Assembly (NCBI GenBank): GCA_020438295.1 | Contig: JAGQUV010000015.1 | Coordinates: 1-42,194 of the forward strand | From: Solirubrobacterales bacterium | GTDB lineage: Bacteria > Actinomycetota > Thermoleophilia > Solirubrobacterales > 70-9 | Direction of reading: 5' to 3' | Length of the DNA: 42,194 nt | Shown here: positions 24,276-32,490 of the stretch, in pieces | Numbering within the stretch: position 1 is the stretch's first letter | How the letters are laid out: each line of letters begins with the position of its first letter | The notes under the pieces: model-generated | What the model saw: the letters and a program-made list of their open reading frames with translations, nothing else | Database searches by the model: none | Told to the model about the DNA's origin: nothing | Position numbers and translations under genes: made by a program

Positions 24276-25829
24276 ATGGGCGACGCGCAAACCGTTGACA
24301 TGGTCATAACCGGAGGGACCGTGGTCAGCGGCAGCGGTACCCGGAAGGTCGGCATAGCGGTCGACGACGGCAAGGTCGTGGCGGTGACCGAAGAGCGTCT
24401 GCTGCCACCGGCCAGACAGACGGTGGACGCGACCGGCCTGCACGTGATCCCGGGGTTGGTCGACACCGAGGCCCACCCCGGCTGCTACTCGCCGCTCAAG
24501 GACGACCTCGCCTCCGAGTCGCGCGCCGCGGTGACTGCCGGCGTGACCACCTGGGGAGTGCACTGTCCCCAGACCCGGATGGGCGACCCGAACTTCATCG
24601 AGTTCGTGCAGAAGGAAGACGTCAAGTCGTTCCACGAGAGCTTCCCGTACTTCGAGAAGCTGATCGAGACCGACTCGGCGGTCAACGTCTTCCTCACCTA
24701 CATGCTGGAGACCGACCAGCAGGCCGAAGAGGTTCCCGAATACGCGAAAGACCACGGGGTCACCTCGTACAAGCTCTACCTGCAGGCGATGAGCCCCGAG
24801 GCGGAGCCGAACTGGCCGGGCCGCCGGGCCGGGCTGGGCGCCGGTTTCGACGACGGGGTCTGCTGGGTCACGATGGAGAACGTGGCGGCGCTGGGGCGGC
24901 CCGGCATCGTCTGCATGCACTGCGAGAACTGGGAGATCGCGAGGATCTTCGACAAACGGCTGAAGGCAGAAGGCCGTACCGACTGGGCCACCTGGTCGGA
25001 TCGCTCGCCGCACTTCCTCGAGGCGACCCACATCCGGACCTACGGCGACATGGCGGCCGAGACCGGCTGCCCGATCTACATCCAGCACTCGACCACGCCC
25101 GAGAGCTACCGCGAGATCCTCGAGCTGCGCGGGCGCGGCGTCGAGGTCTACGCCCAGACCGGGCCGCACTGGCTCCACTTCGGCAAAGGCGAGCACAACG
25201 CCTGGCGGATCAACGTGCCGCTCCGCTCGCGTGAGAACAACCCCAACATCTGGACCGCGATCCAGGCCGGGATCATCGACTCGGTCGGGTCCGACCACGT
25301 CGTCGCCTGGGAGCCGGCCGACTACGAGACCTCGTACAACGAGAACATCTGGGACCTGAAGACCGGCTTCACCTCGCGGGTCGAGATGCACCTGCCGGTG
25401 CTGCTCGAGGGCGTCCACCAGGGAAAGCTCTCGCTGGAGCGGATGGTGCAGGTGGCCTGCGAGAACCCGGCCCGGATCTTCGGCGTGTACCCGCAGAAGG
25501 GCCTGATCGAGGTCGGGGCGGACGCCGACATCGTGCTGGTCGACCTGAACCGGGAGGTCACGGTGAAGAACGAGAACGTGCTGACCCGCTCGGGCTGGAC
25601 CGTGCTCGACGGCCACACGATCCACGGCTACCCGGTGGCCACGTTCCTCGGTGGCAAGCAGATGTCGAAGTTCGACGACGGCGCGCCGGGCCCCGAGTTC
25701 ATCGGCGACGCCGACGGCAGCTACATCCGGCGCACGCCCGGCCAGGACCTGGTCCCGGTGGCCGGTGGCGAGGGTGCCCGGGCCGAGGTCCACCCGCACC
25801 CGAAGATCGGGAAGGCGGGTGGGGCGTGA
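24276..25829 (+). CDS. Hydantoinase/dihydropyrimidinase-like amidohydrolase with altered metal motif
   Basis: 517 residues, family-typical length. Metal-dependent amidohydrolase barrel with these residues visible: D63-T-E65-A-H67 after VIPGLV (the family normally has HxH; the first His is Glu here), candidate carbamylated lysine K166 (TSYKLYLQ), H215 (CMHCENWE), H271 (IYIQHSTTP) and D340 (GSDHV). Relatives hydrolyse cyclic ureides and amides (hydantoins, dihydropyrimidines, allantoin, dihydroorotate). C-terminal PEFIGDADGSYIRRTPG is like D-hydantoinases. First gene of the operon, behind an IclR-type operator, and coupled by GTGA to a carbamoyl-amidase-like gene, so ring opening followed by deamidation/decarbamoylation is the natural reading. 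Cytosolic. Substrate unknown. Confidence 0.88.
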   Translation: MGDAQTVDMVITGGTVVSGSGTRKVGIAVDDGKVVAVTEERLLPPARQTVDATGLHVIPGLVDTEAHPGCYSPLKDDLASESRAAVTAGVTTWGVHCPQTRMGDPNFIEFVQKEDVKSFHESFPYFEKLIETDSAVNVFLTYMLETDQQAEEVPEYAKDHGVTSYKLYLQAMSPEAEPNWPGRRAGLGAGFDDGVCWVTMENVAALGRPGIVCMHCENWEIARIFDKRLKAEGRTDWATWSDRSPHFLEATHIRTYGDMAAETGCPIYIQHSTTPESYREILELRGRGVEVYAQTGPHWLHFGKGEHNAWRINVPLRSRENNPNIWTAIQAGIIDSVGSDHVVAWEPADYETSYNENIWDLKTGFTSRVEMHLPVLLEGVHQGKLSLERMVQVACENPARIFGVYPQKGLIEVGADADIVLVDLNREVTVKNENVLTRSGWTVLDGHTIHGYPVATFLGGKQMSKFDDGAPGPEFIGDADGSYIRRTPGQDLVPVAGGEGARAEVHPHPKIGKAGGA

Positions 25830-26584
25830 CCAACGTCTGGGACGACGTACTGCCCGAGGAGGACCGGCTGGTCTTCGAGCGGGCCGGATGGGGTCGGGAG
25901 GTCGGGTTCGGCGAGAAGCCGGTGCTGCTGGTGGTCGACGTGATCTACAACTTCATCGGCGACCGGCCCGAGCCGATCCTCGAATCGATCAAGCGGTGGC
26001 GCTACAGCTGCGGCGAACGCGGCTGGGTCGGGGTCGGACACCTGAAGCGGCTGATCGCGGCGGCGCGGGAAAAGCAGATCCCGATCGTCTACACCGGCAT
26101 GGACCGCCGCCCCGACGGCTTCGACCAGGGCGCCTGGAACTGGAAGAGCCACCGGGCCGACGAGGCGACCGACATCAAGGGTTCGATCGGCAACGAGATC
26201 GTCGAAGAGGTCAGGCCCGAGCCGCAGGACATCTACTTCGTCAAGGACAAGCCGAGCGCGTTCCACGGCACCCACCTGCTCGACTACCTGATCTACCTCG
26301 GCGCCGACACGGTGATCACGGCCGGAACCACGACCAGCGGCTGCGTCCGGGCCACCGCGGTAGAAGCGGCCCAGTACAACTACCGCTCGATCGTCCCCGA
26401 GGAGTGCGTCTGGGACCGCTCGACGATCTCGCACAAGGTCAACCTGCTCGACATCCAGATGAAGTACGGCGACGTCAAGCCGACCGACGAGGTGATCGCC
26501 TACTTCGAGTCGCTGCCCGACCGCCCCTGCGGCCCGAACACCCCGACCGGGCGGGCCAACACCGACCAGGAGGTTCCGCAGTGA
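25826..26584 (+). CDS. Isochorismatase-family amidase, N-carbamoylsarcosine/maleamate amidase-like
   Basis: 252 residues, GTG start overlapping the previous stop. Cysteine hydrolase triad: D38 (VLLVVDVIYNF), K140 (YFVKDKPSAFHGT) and C173 (TAGTTTSGCVRATAVEAAQY). The motif TTTSGCVRATAV, an N-terminal extension and size near 250 are closer to N-carbamoylsarcosine amidohydrolase and maleamate amidohydrolase (NicF) than to nicotinamidase. Function: releases ammonia (and CO2 if the substrate is a carbamoyl compound) from a linear amide formed after ring opening. Lies between the hydantoinase-like and DUF1185 genes in an uninterrupted coupled run. Cytosolic. Confidence 0.9.
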   Translation: MTNVWDDVLPEEDRLVFERAGWGREVGFGEKPVLLVVDVIYNFIGDRPEPILESIKRWRYSCGERGWVGVGHLKRLIAAAREKQIPIVYTGMDRRPDGFDQGAWNWKSHRADEATDIKGSIGNEIVEEVRPEPQDIYFVKDKPSAFHGTHLLDYLIYLGADTVITAGTTTSGCVRATAVEAAQYNYRSIVPEECVWDRSTISHKVNLLDIQMKYGDVKPTDEVIAYFESLPDRPCGPNTPTGRANTDQEVPQ

Positions 26585-27147
26585 GCATCGACCCCGAGAT
26601 CCGCAAGATCGTCACCGTGGTCGAGGAGGTCCTGACCGAGGGCGGCCGCTCCGACGGCGAGCCGCTGAAGAAGGCGGCGGTCGCGGTCGTGTTCCGCAAC
26701 CCGTACGCCGGCCGGCCGTACACCGACGACCTGGGTGAGCTGATCGAGGCCAGCGCGGCGCTCGGCAAGCTGATCGGGGAACGCTGCAACTCGGCGGTCG
26801 ACGGCAGGGTCGAAAGCCACGGCAAGGCGGTCCTGGTAGGGATCGACGGCGAGCAGGAGCACGGCAATGCGGCCAAGACGACCTCGTTTGGCAATCCGTT
26901 CCGGGAGGGCTTCGGCGGCGGCAAGGCCTGGCTGCCTTCGACAACCAAGCGGTGTGCACCCGGCGCTTCGGTCGACGTGCCGCTCTGTTTCAAGGACGAG
27001 ATCTGGGTCCGCTCCCACTACGACACGATCACGATCTCGGTCCCGGACGCGCCGGCCCCCGACGAGATCGTGCTGATCGGCGGCGTCGCCTCGCGTGGCA
27101 GGCTGAACGCCCGGGTCGGAGGCAAGACCAAAGAGGAGGTCGAGTGA
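26581..27147 (+). CDS. DUF1185 (amino acid synthesis, PF06684) family protein
   Basis: 188 residues, GTG start in a GTGA overlap. Family features: IRKIVTVVEEVLTEGG, KKAAVAVVFRNPYAGRPYTD, ESHGKAVLVGIDGEQEHGNA, GGGKAWLPSTTKRCAPGASV, DVPLCFKDEIWVRSHYD. DUF1185 proteins have a chorismate-mutase-like fold and lack an established activity, although they recur in gene clusters with amidohydrolases and ABC importers. Here it sits between a carbamoyl amidase-like and an enamidase-like gene, which suggests a catalytic role in the same pathway (ring tautomerisation, isomerisation or hydrolysis; inference). Conserved His/Lys/Arg residues could form an active site. Confidence 0.88.
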   Translation: MSIDPEIRKIVTVVEEVLTEGGRSDGEPLKKAAVAVVFRNPYAGRPYTDDLGELIEASAALGKLIGERCNSAVDGRVESHGKAVLVGIDGEQEHGNAAKTTSFGNPFREGFGGGKAWLPSTTKRCAPGASVDVPLCFKDEIWVRSHYDTITISVPDAPAPDEIVLIGGVASRGRLNARVGGKTKEEVE

Positions 27148-27182
27148 CCGACCTCAAGCAGACCAGGGAGGAGGTCCGATGA
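27144..27182 (+). other. Twelve-codon mini-ORF coupled at both ends
   Basis: GTG at 27144 (GTGA overlap with the DUF1185 stop) opens the frame MTDLKQTREEVR and ends at TGA 27180-27182, which overlaps the ATG (27179) of the enamidase-like gene. Its codons contain AGGGAGGAGG (27165-27174), the ribosome binding site for that gene. It may keep ribosomes on the message across the 31-bp gap, or be the remnant of a deleted gene. Expression is unproven. Confidence 0.4.
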
Positions 27183-28351
27183 CGGGCCCTGCAGGCGGGT
27201 CGGTCGAGATAAGGAACCTGTCCGGGATGGTGACCGGCCGGATCGACGACCCGCTGGCCACGCCCGAGGTGATCCGTATCGAAGACGGCCTGATCACCGG
27301 GTTTGAACCGGGCCCGGAGCCGGACTCGGTGCTGGACGCCGGCGGCGCGGTGGTCATGCCGGGCCTGATCGACAGCCACGCCCACGTCGTGTTCGGCGAC
27401 TGGACACCGCGCCAGAGCGCGCTGGGCTGGATCGAGTCGTCGCTGCACGGCGGGGTGACCTCGATGATGTCGGCCTCCGAGGTCCACCTGCCGGGCCGCC
27501 CGCACGACCGCGACGGGGTCAAGGCCCTGGCGCTGACCGCGCGGCGGGCGTTCGAGGACTTCCGCCCGGGCGGGGTCAAGGTGCTGGCCGGCTCGGTGAT
27601 CATCGAGCCGACGCTGACCCCGGACGACTTCGCGGAGCTGGCCGAGCAGGGAGTGTGGCTGGCCAAGGTCGGGTTCGGCGACTTCGAGCCGCAGGCCGAC
27701 GCGGCGCCGCTGGTGCGGGCGGCCCAGCAGAACGGCTTCGTGGTGATGAACCACACCGGCGGGGCTTCGATCCCCGACTCGTCCCCGGTCACGATCGACG
27801 ACGTGCTGGCTCTGGGCTGCGACATCATCGGCCACGCCAACGGGGGCACCACCGCGCTCCCGGACGCAGACCTGCCGAAGCTGTTCGACGCGCCCGGCGC
27901 GATCCAGCTGGTCCAGGCCGGCAACCTGCGCTCGAGCACCGAGATAGTCGAGCTGGCCTACGACCTCGACGCGCTCGACCGGATCGTGATCGCGACCGAC
28001 ACGCCGACCGGGACCGGCGTGATGCCGCTCGGCATGATCAAGACGGTCTGCGAGCTCTCCTCGCTGTGCGGGCTCGGTGCGACCCGGGCCATCGCGATGG
28101 CGACCGGCAACAACGGGGCGGTCCTCGGCCGGCCCCAGGGCGTGCTCGAGCCGGGCCGGCCGGCCGACCTGTTCTGTGCGTTCGCCCCGCTCGGCTCGGC
28201 CTGCGACGGGCCGATCGAGGCGATCCAGTACGGCGACATCCCCGGGATCGCCGCGGTCATGGTCGACGGCGAGGTCAAGGCGCTGCGCTCGCGCAACACC
28301 CCGGCGCCGGACGGAAAGTGTGAGCTGATCGGGGAGGCGGTAGCGGCGTGA
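27179..28351 (+). CDS. Enamidase-like amidohydrolase
   Basis: 390 residues. Binuclear amidohydrolase with PGLIDSHAHVVFGDWTPRQ (H67, H69), ALGWIESSLHGGVTSMMSAS, EVHLPGRPHDRDGVKALAL, FRPGGVKVLAGSVI, NHTGGASIP (H192), IGHANGG (H219) and IATDTPTGTGVMPLGMIKTV (D274); K163 in WLAKVGFG is a candidate bridging residue. The blocks GDW.PRQ, SA.EVHLPGRP and GGVKV.. are those I recall from enamidase of Eubacterium barkeri, which opens 6-oxo-1,4,5,6-tetrahydronicotinate to 2-formylglutarate with release of ammonia. An analogous cyclic enamide is the likely substrate type. A product aldehyde would suit the co-regulated aldehyde dehydrogenase. Strong ribosome binding site AGGGAGGAGG. Confidence 0.85.
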   Translation: MTGPAGGSVEIRNLSGMVTGRIDDPLATPEVIRIEDGLITGFEPGPEPDSVLDAGGAVVMPGLIDSHAHVVFGDWTPRQSALGWIESSLHGGVTSMMSASEVHLPGRPHDRDGVKALALTARRAFEDFRPGGVKVLAGSVIIEPTLTPDDFAELAEQGVWLAKVGFGDFEPQADAAPLVRAAQQNGFVVMNHTGGASIPDSSPVTIDDVLALGCDIIGHANGGTTALPDADLPKLFDAPGAIQLVQAGNLRSSTEIVELAYDLDALDRIVIATDTPTGTGVMPLGMIKTVCELSSLCGLGATRAIAMATGNNGAVLGRPQGVLEPGRPADLFCAFAPLGSACDGPIEAIQYGDIPGIAAVMVDGEVKALRSRNTPAPDGKCELIGEAVAA

Positions 28352-28947
28352 GCGACCCGGTCGAAGAGGTGATCGTGCCGGCCTACGAGGCCCGCACGAT
28401 CGAGGTGAAAAAGGGCCAGACCCTGGAGGTGGTCGATCTCGAGGGGCAGCAGGTGGGCGATCTCGCCGCCTGGATGATCGACGATCCGTCGGAGCACCTG
28501 TCACCGGCCCACACGGTCTCCAGCCTGGCCAAGCTGGTCCCCGAAGTCGGCGACCCGATCCTGTCCAACCACCGCACCCCGCTGCTCAGGATCGTGCGCG
28601 ACGACGTCGGGCGGCACGACCTGATCGTGCCGTGCTGCGATCCCGAGCGCTACGCGATCGACTACGACGCGCCCGGCCACCCCTCCTGCCTGGGCTCGAT
28701 CCAGAAGGCGATCGCGGGCCAGGACCGCGAGCTCACGATCGAAGGTGAGAACTGCTGGAACGTGTTCATGAACAACACGGTCGAGGACGGCCGGATCGTC
28801 ACCCGCGAGCCGCCCCACCCGGCCGGGTCGGCGATCGTGATGGAGGTGCTGGAAGACCTGGTGGTGGCGCTTTCGGCCTGCCCCCAGGACATCTCGGCGG
28901 TCAACGCGTACAACCCGACCCCGATGGCACTAAGGGTGACCGGCTGA
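28348..28947 (+). CDS. DUF1989 (urea carboxylase-associated, UAAP) family protein
   Basis: 199 residues, GTG start overlapping the enamidase stop. Family blocks: VPAYEARTIEVKKGQTLEVVDLEGQQVGDL, SNHRTPLLRIVRDDVGRHDLIVPCCD, ENCWNVFMNN and the C-terminal ACPQDISAVNAYNPTPMALRV. DUF1989 proteins accompany urea/guanidine carboxylase and allophanate hydrolase genes and may act on small nitrogenous compounds; the activity is not firmly assigned. No carboxylase gene is present here, so the role must be in this cluster's own pathway, perhaps on a carbamoyl or guanidino intermediate (inference). Cytosolic, coupled to neighbours on both sides (1-bp gap downstream). Confidence 0.9.
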   Translation: MSDPVEEVIVPAYEARTIEVKKGQTLEVVDLEGQQVGDLAAWMIDDPSEHLSPAHTVSSLAKLVPEVGDPILSNHRTPLLRIVRDDVGRHDLIVPCCDPERYAIDYDAPGHPSCLGSIQKAIAGQDRELTIEGENCWNVFMNNTVEDGRIVTREPPHPAGSAIVMEVLEDLVVALSACPQDISAVNAYNPTPMALRVTG

Positions 28948-28948
28948 G

Positions 28949-29671
28949 ATGAGCGCCGCGGCCGACAGCCTGCGGGTCAGGCCGGGCGAGGCCGGGACCA
29001 CGGAGACGGCCGGAGCCGGCCGGGCGAGTGCGGGCGAGGTGGCCGAGGCGGCCCGGATCATCGCCGGCGCCGGGCTGGTCGAGGGGTTCGGCCACGTCTC
29101 GGCCCGGGACCGCGACGGCATCCTGATCACCGCCACCAGGCCGCTCGGCGCGGCCGGCGCCGGCGACATCCACCGGCTCGACGCCTCGGGCGCGGCGTCC
29201 GGACAGGCCACCGACGTGCCACTGGAGGCGCCGATGCATGCCGCCGTGTATGCCGCCCGCCCGGACCTCAACGCGATCTGCAGGACCCACTCGCCGGCCG
29301 CGGTGATCGCCGGCGCCCACGGCGAGGTACCGCCGCTGGGCCACGGGCTCGGCGGGCTGGCCGGCGAGGTCAGGCTGTGCGGGCGGACCGACCTGGTGAC
29401 CGACCACGAAGGGGGCGAACAGGTCGCGGCCGCGCTCGGCCCGGCCGACTGCCTGCTGATCCGTGGCAACGGCGCGATCGCGACCGGCAGCAGCCTGGCC
29501 GAAGCCGTGGTCCGGGCCTACTACCTGGAGGAGCGCTGCCTGGTCGGCGAGGCACTCGGTCCCGATCAGGGATTCTCGGAGCAGGAGCTGGCGGCCCGCC
29601 GCCGATGGTTTGAACAGGAGACCGCCCGGGCGTGGGCATGGATGCATTGGAGGTTTGGCCGGGATAGCTGA
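28949..29671 (+). CDS. Class II aldolase/adducin family protein with degenerate zinc site
   Basis: 240 residues. Family pattern is clear: GFGHVSARDRDGILIT, EAPMHAAVYAARPDLNAI, GNGAIATGSSLAEAVVRAYYLEE. The zinc-binding H-x-H that normally follows (V-H-T-H) reads C-R-T-H-S, so the first His is Arg. The third ligand in the usual NHG reads GNG, so His is Asn. Two of three metal ligands are therefore missing; classical retro-aldol chemistry is unlikely unless another metal site exists. The N-terminal 30 residues are a Gly/Ala/Glu-rich extension. Co-transcribed with the ring-hydrolase genes; may be a decarboxylase, isomerase or regulatory homologue. The last enzyme gene before the ABC importer. Confidence 0.85.
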   Translation: MSAAADSLRVRPGEAGTTETAGAGRASAGEVAEAARIIAGAGLVEGFGHVSARDRDGILITATRPLGAAGAGDIHRLDASGAASGQATDVPLEAPMHAAVYAARPDLNAICRTHSPAAVIAGAHGEVPPLGHGLGGLAGEVRLCGRTDLVTDHEGGEQVAAALGPADCLLIRGNGAIATGSSLAEAVVRAYYLEERCLVGEALGPDQGFSEQELAARRRWFEQETARAWAWMHWRFGRDS

Positions 29672-29755
29672 GAACCTGAGTTGCGTCGAAAAGCATCTGT
29701 ACCGAACGAGTTTTCCGTTTCGCATTTCAACTGGAAACCAAGTGGAGAGGAATCA

Positions 29756-30811
29756 ATGAGCATCAAGTCAAACTGGAAACGAATACTGCTGATGTTGGTG
29801 GCGTCGCTCACCCTGGCGACCGGCTTTGCGGCCTGCGGCGGTGACGACGACTCCAGCTCGAGCGACTCCGGGTCGTCTTCAGGCCAGACCAAGAGCGCGA
29901 CCCTGGTCCTGGACTTCATCCCGAACGCCGTGCACGCCGGGATCTACACCGCAGTGGCCAACGGCTACTACGAGGACAACGGGATCAACCTGAAGATCAT
30001 CCAGCCGACCTCGACCGCCGACACGCTGCGGTTGATCGACGCCGGCAAGGCCGACTTCGGGATCGCCGACGGCATCGATCTGGCCGGGCAGATCGACACC
30101 GGACGCGAGGCGAAAGGCATCATGGCGATCCTGCAGCGTCCCCCGGGCGGTCTGATCACGCTCGAGGAAGAGGGGATCGAGAGCCCGGCCGGCCTGGAAG
30201 GCAAGACGGTCGGCGTGACCGGCGTGCCGTCCGACAACGCGATCCTCGACACGATCATGGCTGACGACGGAGCCAGCTCGGACGACGTCGACGTGGTCAC
30301 GATCGGCTTCAACGGCGTGCAGTCGCTGGAAGCCGGCAAGGTGGCCGCGTTCACCGGGTTCATCCCGGCCGACGGCGTCCAGGTCGAAGAGGACGGCTTC
30401 AAGACCAAGTCGTTCGCGCTGGACGAATACGGCGGACCGTCGTACCCGGGCCTGGTCGCCTTCTCGACCGAGTCCAAGATCGCCGACGACCCGGACCTGA
30501 TGAAGGGGTTCGTAGACGCGACGACCAAGGGCTACCAGGACACCCTGGACGACCCGGCCCAGGGGGTCGACGACCTGGTCAGCGAGACCCAGGGGGTCGA
30601 CAAGCAGCTGGCGACCGCGCAGCTGGACGCGTACATCCCGTTGATGGGTGACGCCGACACCTACGGTCAGTTCAGCAACGACAGCCTGGATTCGCTGTCC
30701 ACGTTCCTGGTCGACAACGATCTGGCCAAGCAGCCGATTGCGCCGGACCGTTATGCGACCAACGAGTGGACCGGCGGCGACGAGCTGTCCGGAAGCACGG
30801 GCGGCGAGTAG
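29756..30811 (+). CDS. ABC importer substrate-binding lipoprotein, NMT1/THI5 (ThiY/SsuA-like)
   Basis: 351 residues. Lipoprotein signal peptide MSIKSNWKRILLMLVASLTL with lipobox GFAAC (C27), then an acidic Ser/Asp linker. Periplasmic-binding domain of the NMT1/THI5 type: ATLVLDFIPNAVHAGIYTAV, GYYEDNGINLKIIQPTS, GKADFGIADGIDL, AILQRPPGGLITLEEEGIES, GKTVGVTGVPSD. Proteins with this WTPNxxHAG-like start bind pyrimidine or flavin precursors, other small heterocycles or sulfonates. It follows the enzyme genes by 84 bp with ribosome binding site GAGAGGA. Start is the ATG at 29756; an open extension to 29681 lacks a signal peptide. Together with the ATPase and permease it should supply the substrate of the hydrolases. 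Confidence 0.92.
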   Translation: MSIKSNWKRILLMLVASLTLATGFAACGGDDDSSSSDSGSSSGQTKSATLVLDFIPNAVHAGIYTAVANGYYEDNGINLKIIQPTSTADTLRLIDAGKADFGIADGIDLAGQIDTGREAKGIMAILQRPPGGLITLEEEGIESPAGLEGKTVGVTGVPSDNAILDTIMADDGASSDDVDVVTIGFNGVQSLEAGKVAAFTGFIPADGVQVEEDGFKTKSFALDEYGGPSYPGLVAFSTESKIADDPDLMKGFVDATTKGYQDTLDDPAQGVDDLVSETQGVDKQLATAQLDAYIPLMGDADTYGQFSNDSLDSLSTFLVDNDLAKQPIAPDRYATNEWTGGDELSGSTGGE

Positions 30812-30841
30812 GCGCGCCCGGGCGCTGAACAGAGGAGCGGG

Positions 30842-31669
30842 TTGCAGGCGACGGCAACGAAGCTGACGGTAGACGGTCTCTCGAAGACCTACCGGGGCGC
30901 GGGTGGCGGCGGGAACGTCACCGCGCTCCGGGACGTCAGCATCGAGATCGGTGAAGGGGAGTTCGTCTCGATCGTCGGTCCGTCCGGTTGCGGCAAGTCG
31001 ACCCTGTTCAACATCATCGCGGGACTGGTGGCGCCGTCGAGCGGCCGGGTGCTGCTCGACGGCGACCAGCCCGACGACCTGCTGGGCAGGGTGGGCTACA
31101 TGCCGCAGCGGGACATGCTGATGCCGTGGAGGACGGTGCTCGACAACACCACGCTCGGCCTCGAGCTGAACGGCGTTCGCAAGAAGAAGGCGCATCAGCA
31201 GGCGCTGGCCGAGTTCGAGCGGTTCGGGCTGGCCGGGTTCGAAAAGCAGTGGCCGGCCAAGCTGTCGGGTGGCATGAAGCAGAGGGCGGCGCTGCTCAGG
31301 ACCTTCCTGGCCGGCCGCGAGCTGATGCTGCTCGACGAGCCGTTCGGCGCGCTCGACGCGCTGACCAGGGCCGAGATGCAGCAGTGGCTGCTCGACGTCT
31401 GGCAGGAGGACCGGAAGACGATCCTGTTCGTCACCCACGACGTCGAGGAGGCGGTCTACCTGTCCGACCGGGTCTACGTGATGTCGGGTCGTCCCGGCGG
31501 GATCAGCCTCGACGTCGAGGTCGACCTGCCGCGGCCGCGCCGGGCCGAGGTGACGATGGACCCCGCCTTCCTCGACCTCAAGCAGAAGCTGCTCAAGCCG
31601 CTGGAGGCCGCCGTGGCCGATCCCGGCCGGATCGGTGACGGCCCGGCCGCCCCGGGGTCGAACCGGTGA
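30842..31669 (+). CDS. ABC importer ATPase (SsuB/TauB/ThiZ type)
   Basis: 275 residues, TTG start with AGAGGAGCGG ribosome binding site. Walker A GPSGCGKST (46-54), Q-loop GYMPQRDMLMPW, signature LSGGMKQR (141-148), Walker B LMLLDEP (161-167), H-loop FVTHDVEEA. The Q-loop and VTHDVEEAVYLSDRVYVMS segment are typical of the nitrate/sulfonate/taurine and ThiZ-like importer family. It powers uptake of the ligand bound by the preceding lipoprotein, on the cytoplasmic face. Overlaps the permease gene. Confidence 0.94.
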   Translation: MQATATKLTVDGLSKTYRGAGGGGNVTALRDVSIEIGEGEFVSIVGPSGCGKSTLFNIIAGLVAPSSGRVLLDGDQPDDLLGRVGYMPQRDMLMPWRTVLDNTTLGLELNGVRKKKAHQQALAEFERFGLAGFEKQWPAKLSGGMKQRAALLRTFLAGRELMLLDEPFGALDALTRAEMQQWLLDVWQEDRKTILFVTHDVEEAVYLSDRVYVMSGRPGGISLDVEVDLPRPRRAEVTMDPAFLDLKQKLLKPLEAAVADPGRIGDGPAAPGSNR

Positions 31670-32490
31670 TGGCCCCCAACTCGAAGGCGCGCCGGATCGG
31701 CGCGCGCGTCCTGCCGCCGGTGATCTTCGCGCTGATCGTGCTGACCGCCTGGCAGCTGTACGTCGAGTGGGGCAACGTCAGGGAGTCGACCCTGCCGCCG
31801 CCGACCGCGATCGCCGAGTCGATCTGGGACAACCGCACGATGCTGGCCGAGAACGCCTGGGTGACGATCAAGGAGATCCTGATCGGGTTCGCCGTGGCGA
31901 TCGTGATCGGGGTCGGGGTCGCCACCCTGATCCGCAGTTCGCAGAAGATCGAGCGGGCGGTCTATCCCTGGCTGGTCGTCTCGCAGATGATCCCGATTCC
32001 CGCGATCGCGCCGATCCTGGTGATCTGGACCGGCTTCGACATGAGGCCGAAGGTGATGGTGATCGCGCTGGTCAGCTTCTTCCCGATCGCGGTCAACACG
32101 ATCGACGGGCTGCGTGCGGCCGAACCGGAGCTGCTCAACCTGCTGAAGACGCTGAAGGCGAACGCCTGGCAGCGTTTCCGCAAGGCCCAGTTGCCGGCCG
32201 CGCTCCCGTTCCTGTTCTCCGGGCTCAAGGTCGCGGCCGCGTTCTCGGTCATCGGCGCGGTCTTCGCCGAGTGGGTCGGGGCCTCGGAGGGCCTCGGCTA
32301 CCTGATCCTGGTGCTGAACAACCAGACCGCGACCACCGACATGTTCGCGGTTATCGTGGTCCTGGCCCTGATCGGCATCAGCCTGTTCCTGATCGTCAGC
32401 CTGATCGAGCGGCTGATGCTGCCCTGGTACTACGAGAGCCGCCAGGTCGAGGCCGAGGGCCTCGAGCTCGAGCCGGAGGAGGTCGCTTGA
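31669..32490 (+). CDS. ABC importer permease (SsuC/ThiX type)
   Basis: 273 residues from the ATG in the TGATG overlap; GTG 31666 is an alternative. About six membrane helices: IGARVLPPVIFALIVLTAWQ at the N-terminus, ILIGFAVAIVIGVGVATLI, YPWLVVSQMIPIPAIAPILVIW, MVIALVSFFPIAVNTIDGL, and C-terminal AFSVIGAVFAEWVGASEGLG, FAVIVVLALIGISLFLIVSLI. The EAA loop (ELLNLLKTLKANAWQRFRKAQLP) contacts the ATPase. Homodimeric permease expected, since only one is encoded. Completes the importer; its stop overlaps the TTG start of the deaminase-like gene. Confidence 0.93.
   Translation: MAPNSKARRIGARVLPPVIFALIVLTAWQLYVEWGNVRESTLPPPTAIAESIWDNRTMLAENAWVTIKEILIGFAVAIVIGVGVATLIRSSQKIERAVYPWLVVSQMIPIPAIAPILVIWTGFDMRPKVMVIALVSFFPIAVNTIDGLRAAEPELLNLLKTLKANAWQRFRKAQLPAALPFLFSGLKVAAAFSVIGAVFAEWVGASEGLGYLILVLNNQTATTDMFAVIVVLALIGISLFLIVSLIERLMLPWYYESRQVEAEGLELEPEEVA

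Noticed and set aside
25826..26584. Nicotinamidase (PncA)
   Set aside because: The metal-binding Asp-x-His-x(n)-His set after the nucleophile Asp is not seen, and the TTSGCVRATAV motif fits N-carbamoylsarcosine/maleamate amidases.
29668..29700. TPP-riboswitch-like pieces CTGAGA and ACCTGA before the ABC lipoprotein gene
   Set aside because: The two elements are adjacent without the intervening stem, and the conserved downstream part (CTGG...GCGTAGGGA) and the 5' GGGG stem are absent; CTGAGA also overlaps the aldolase stop codon.
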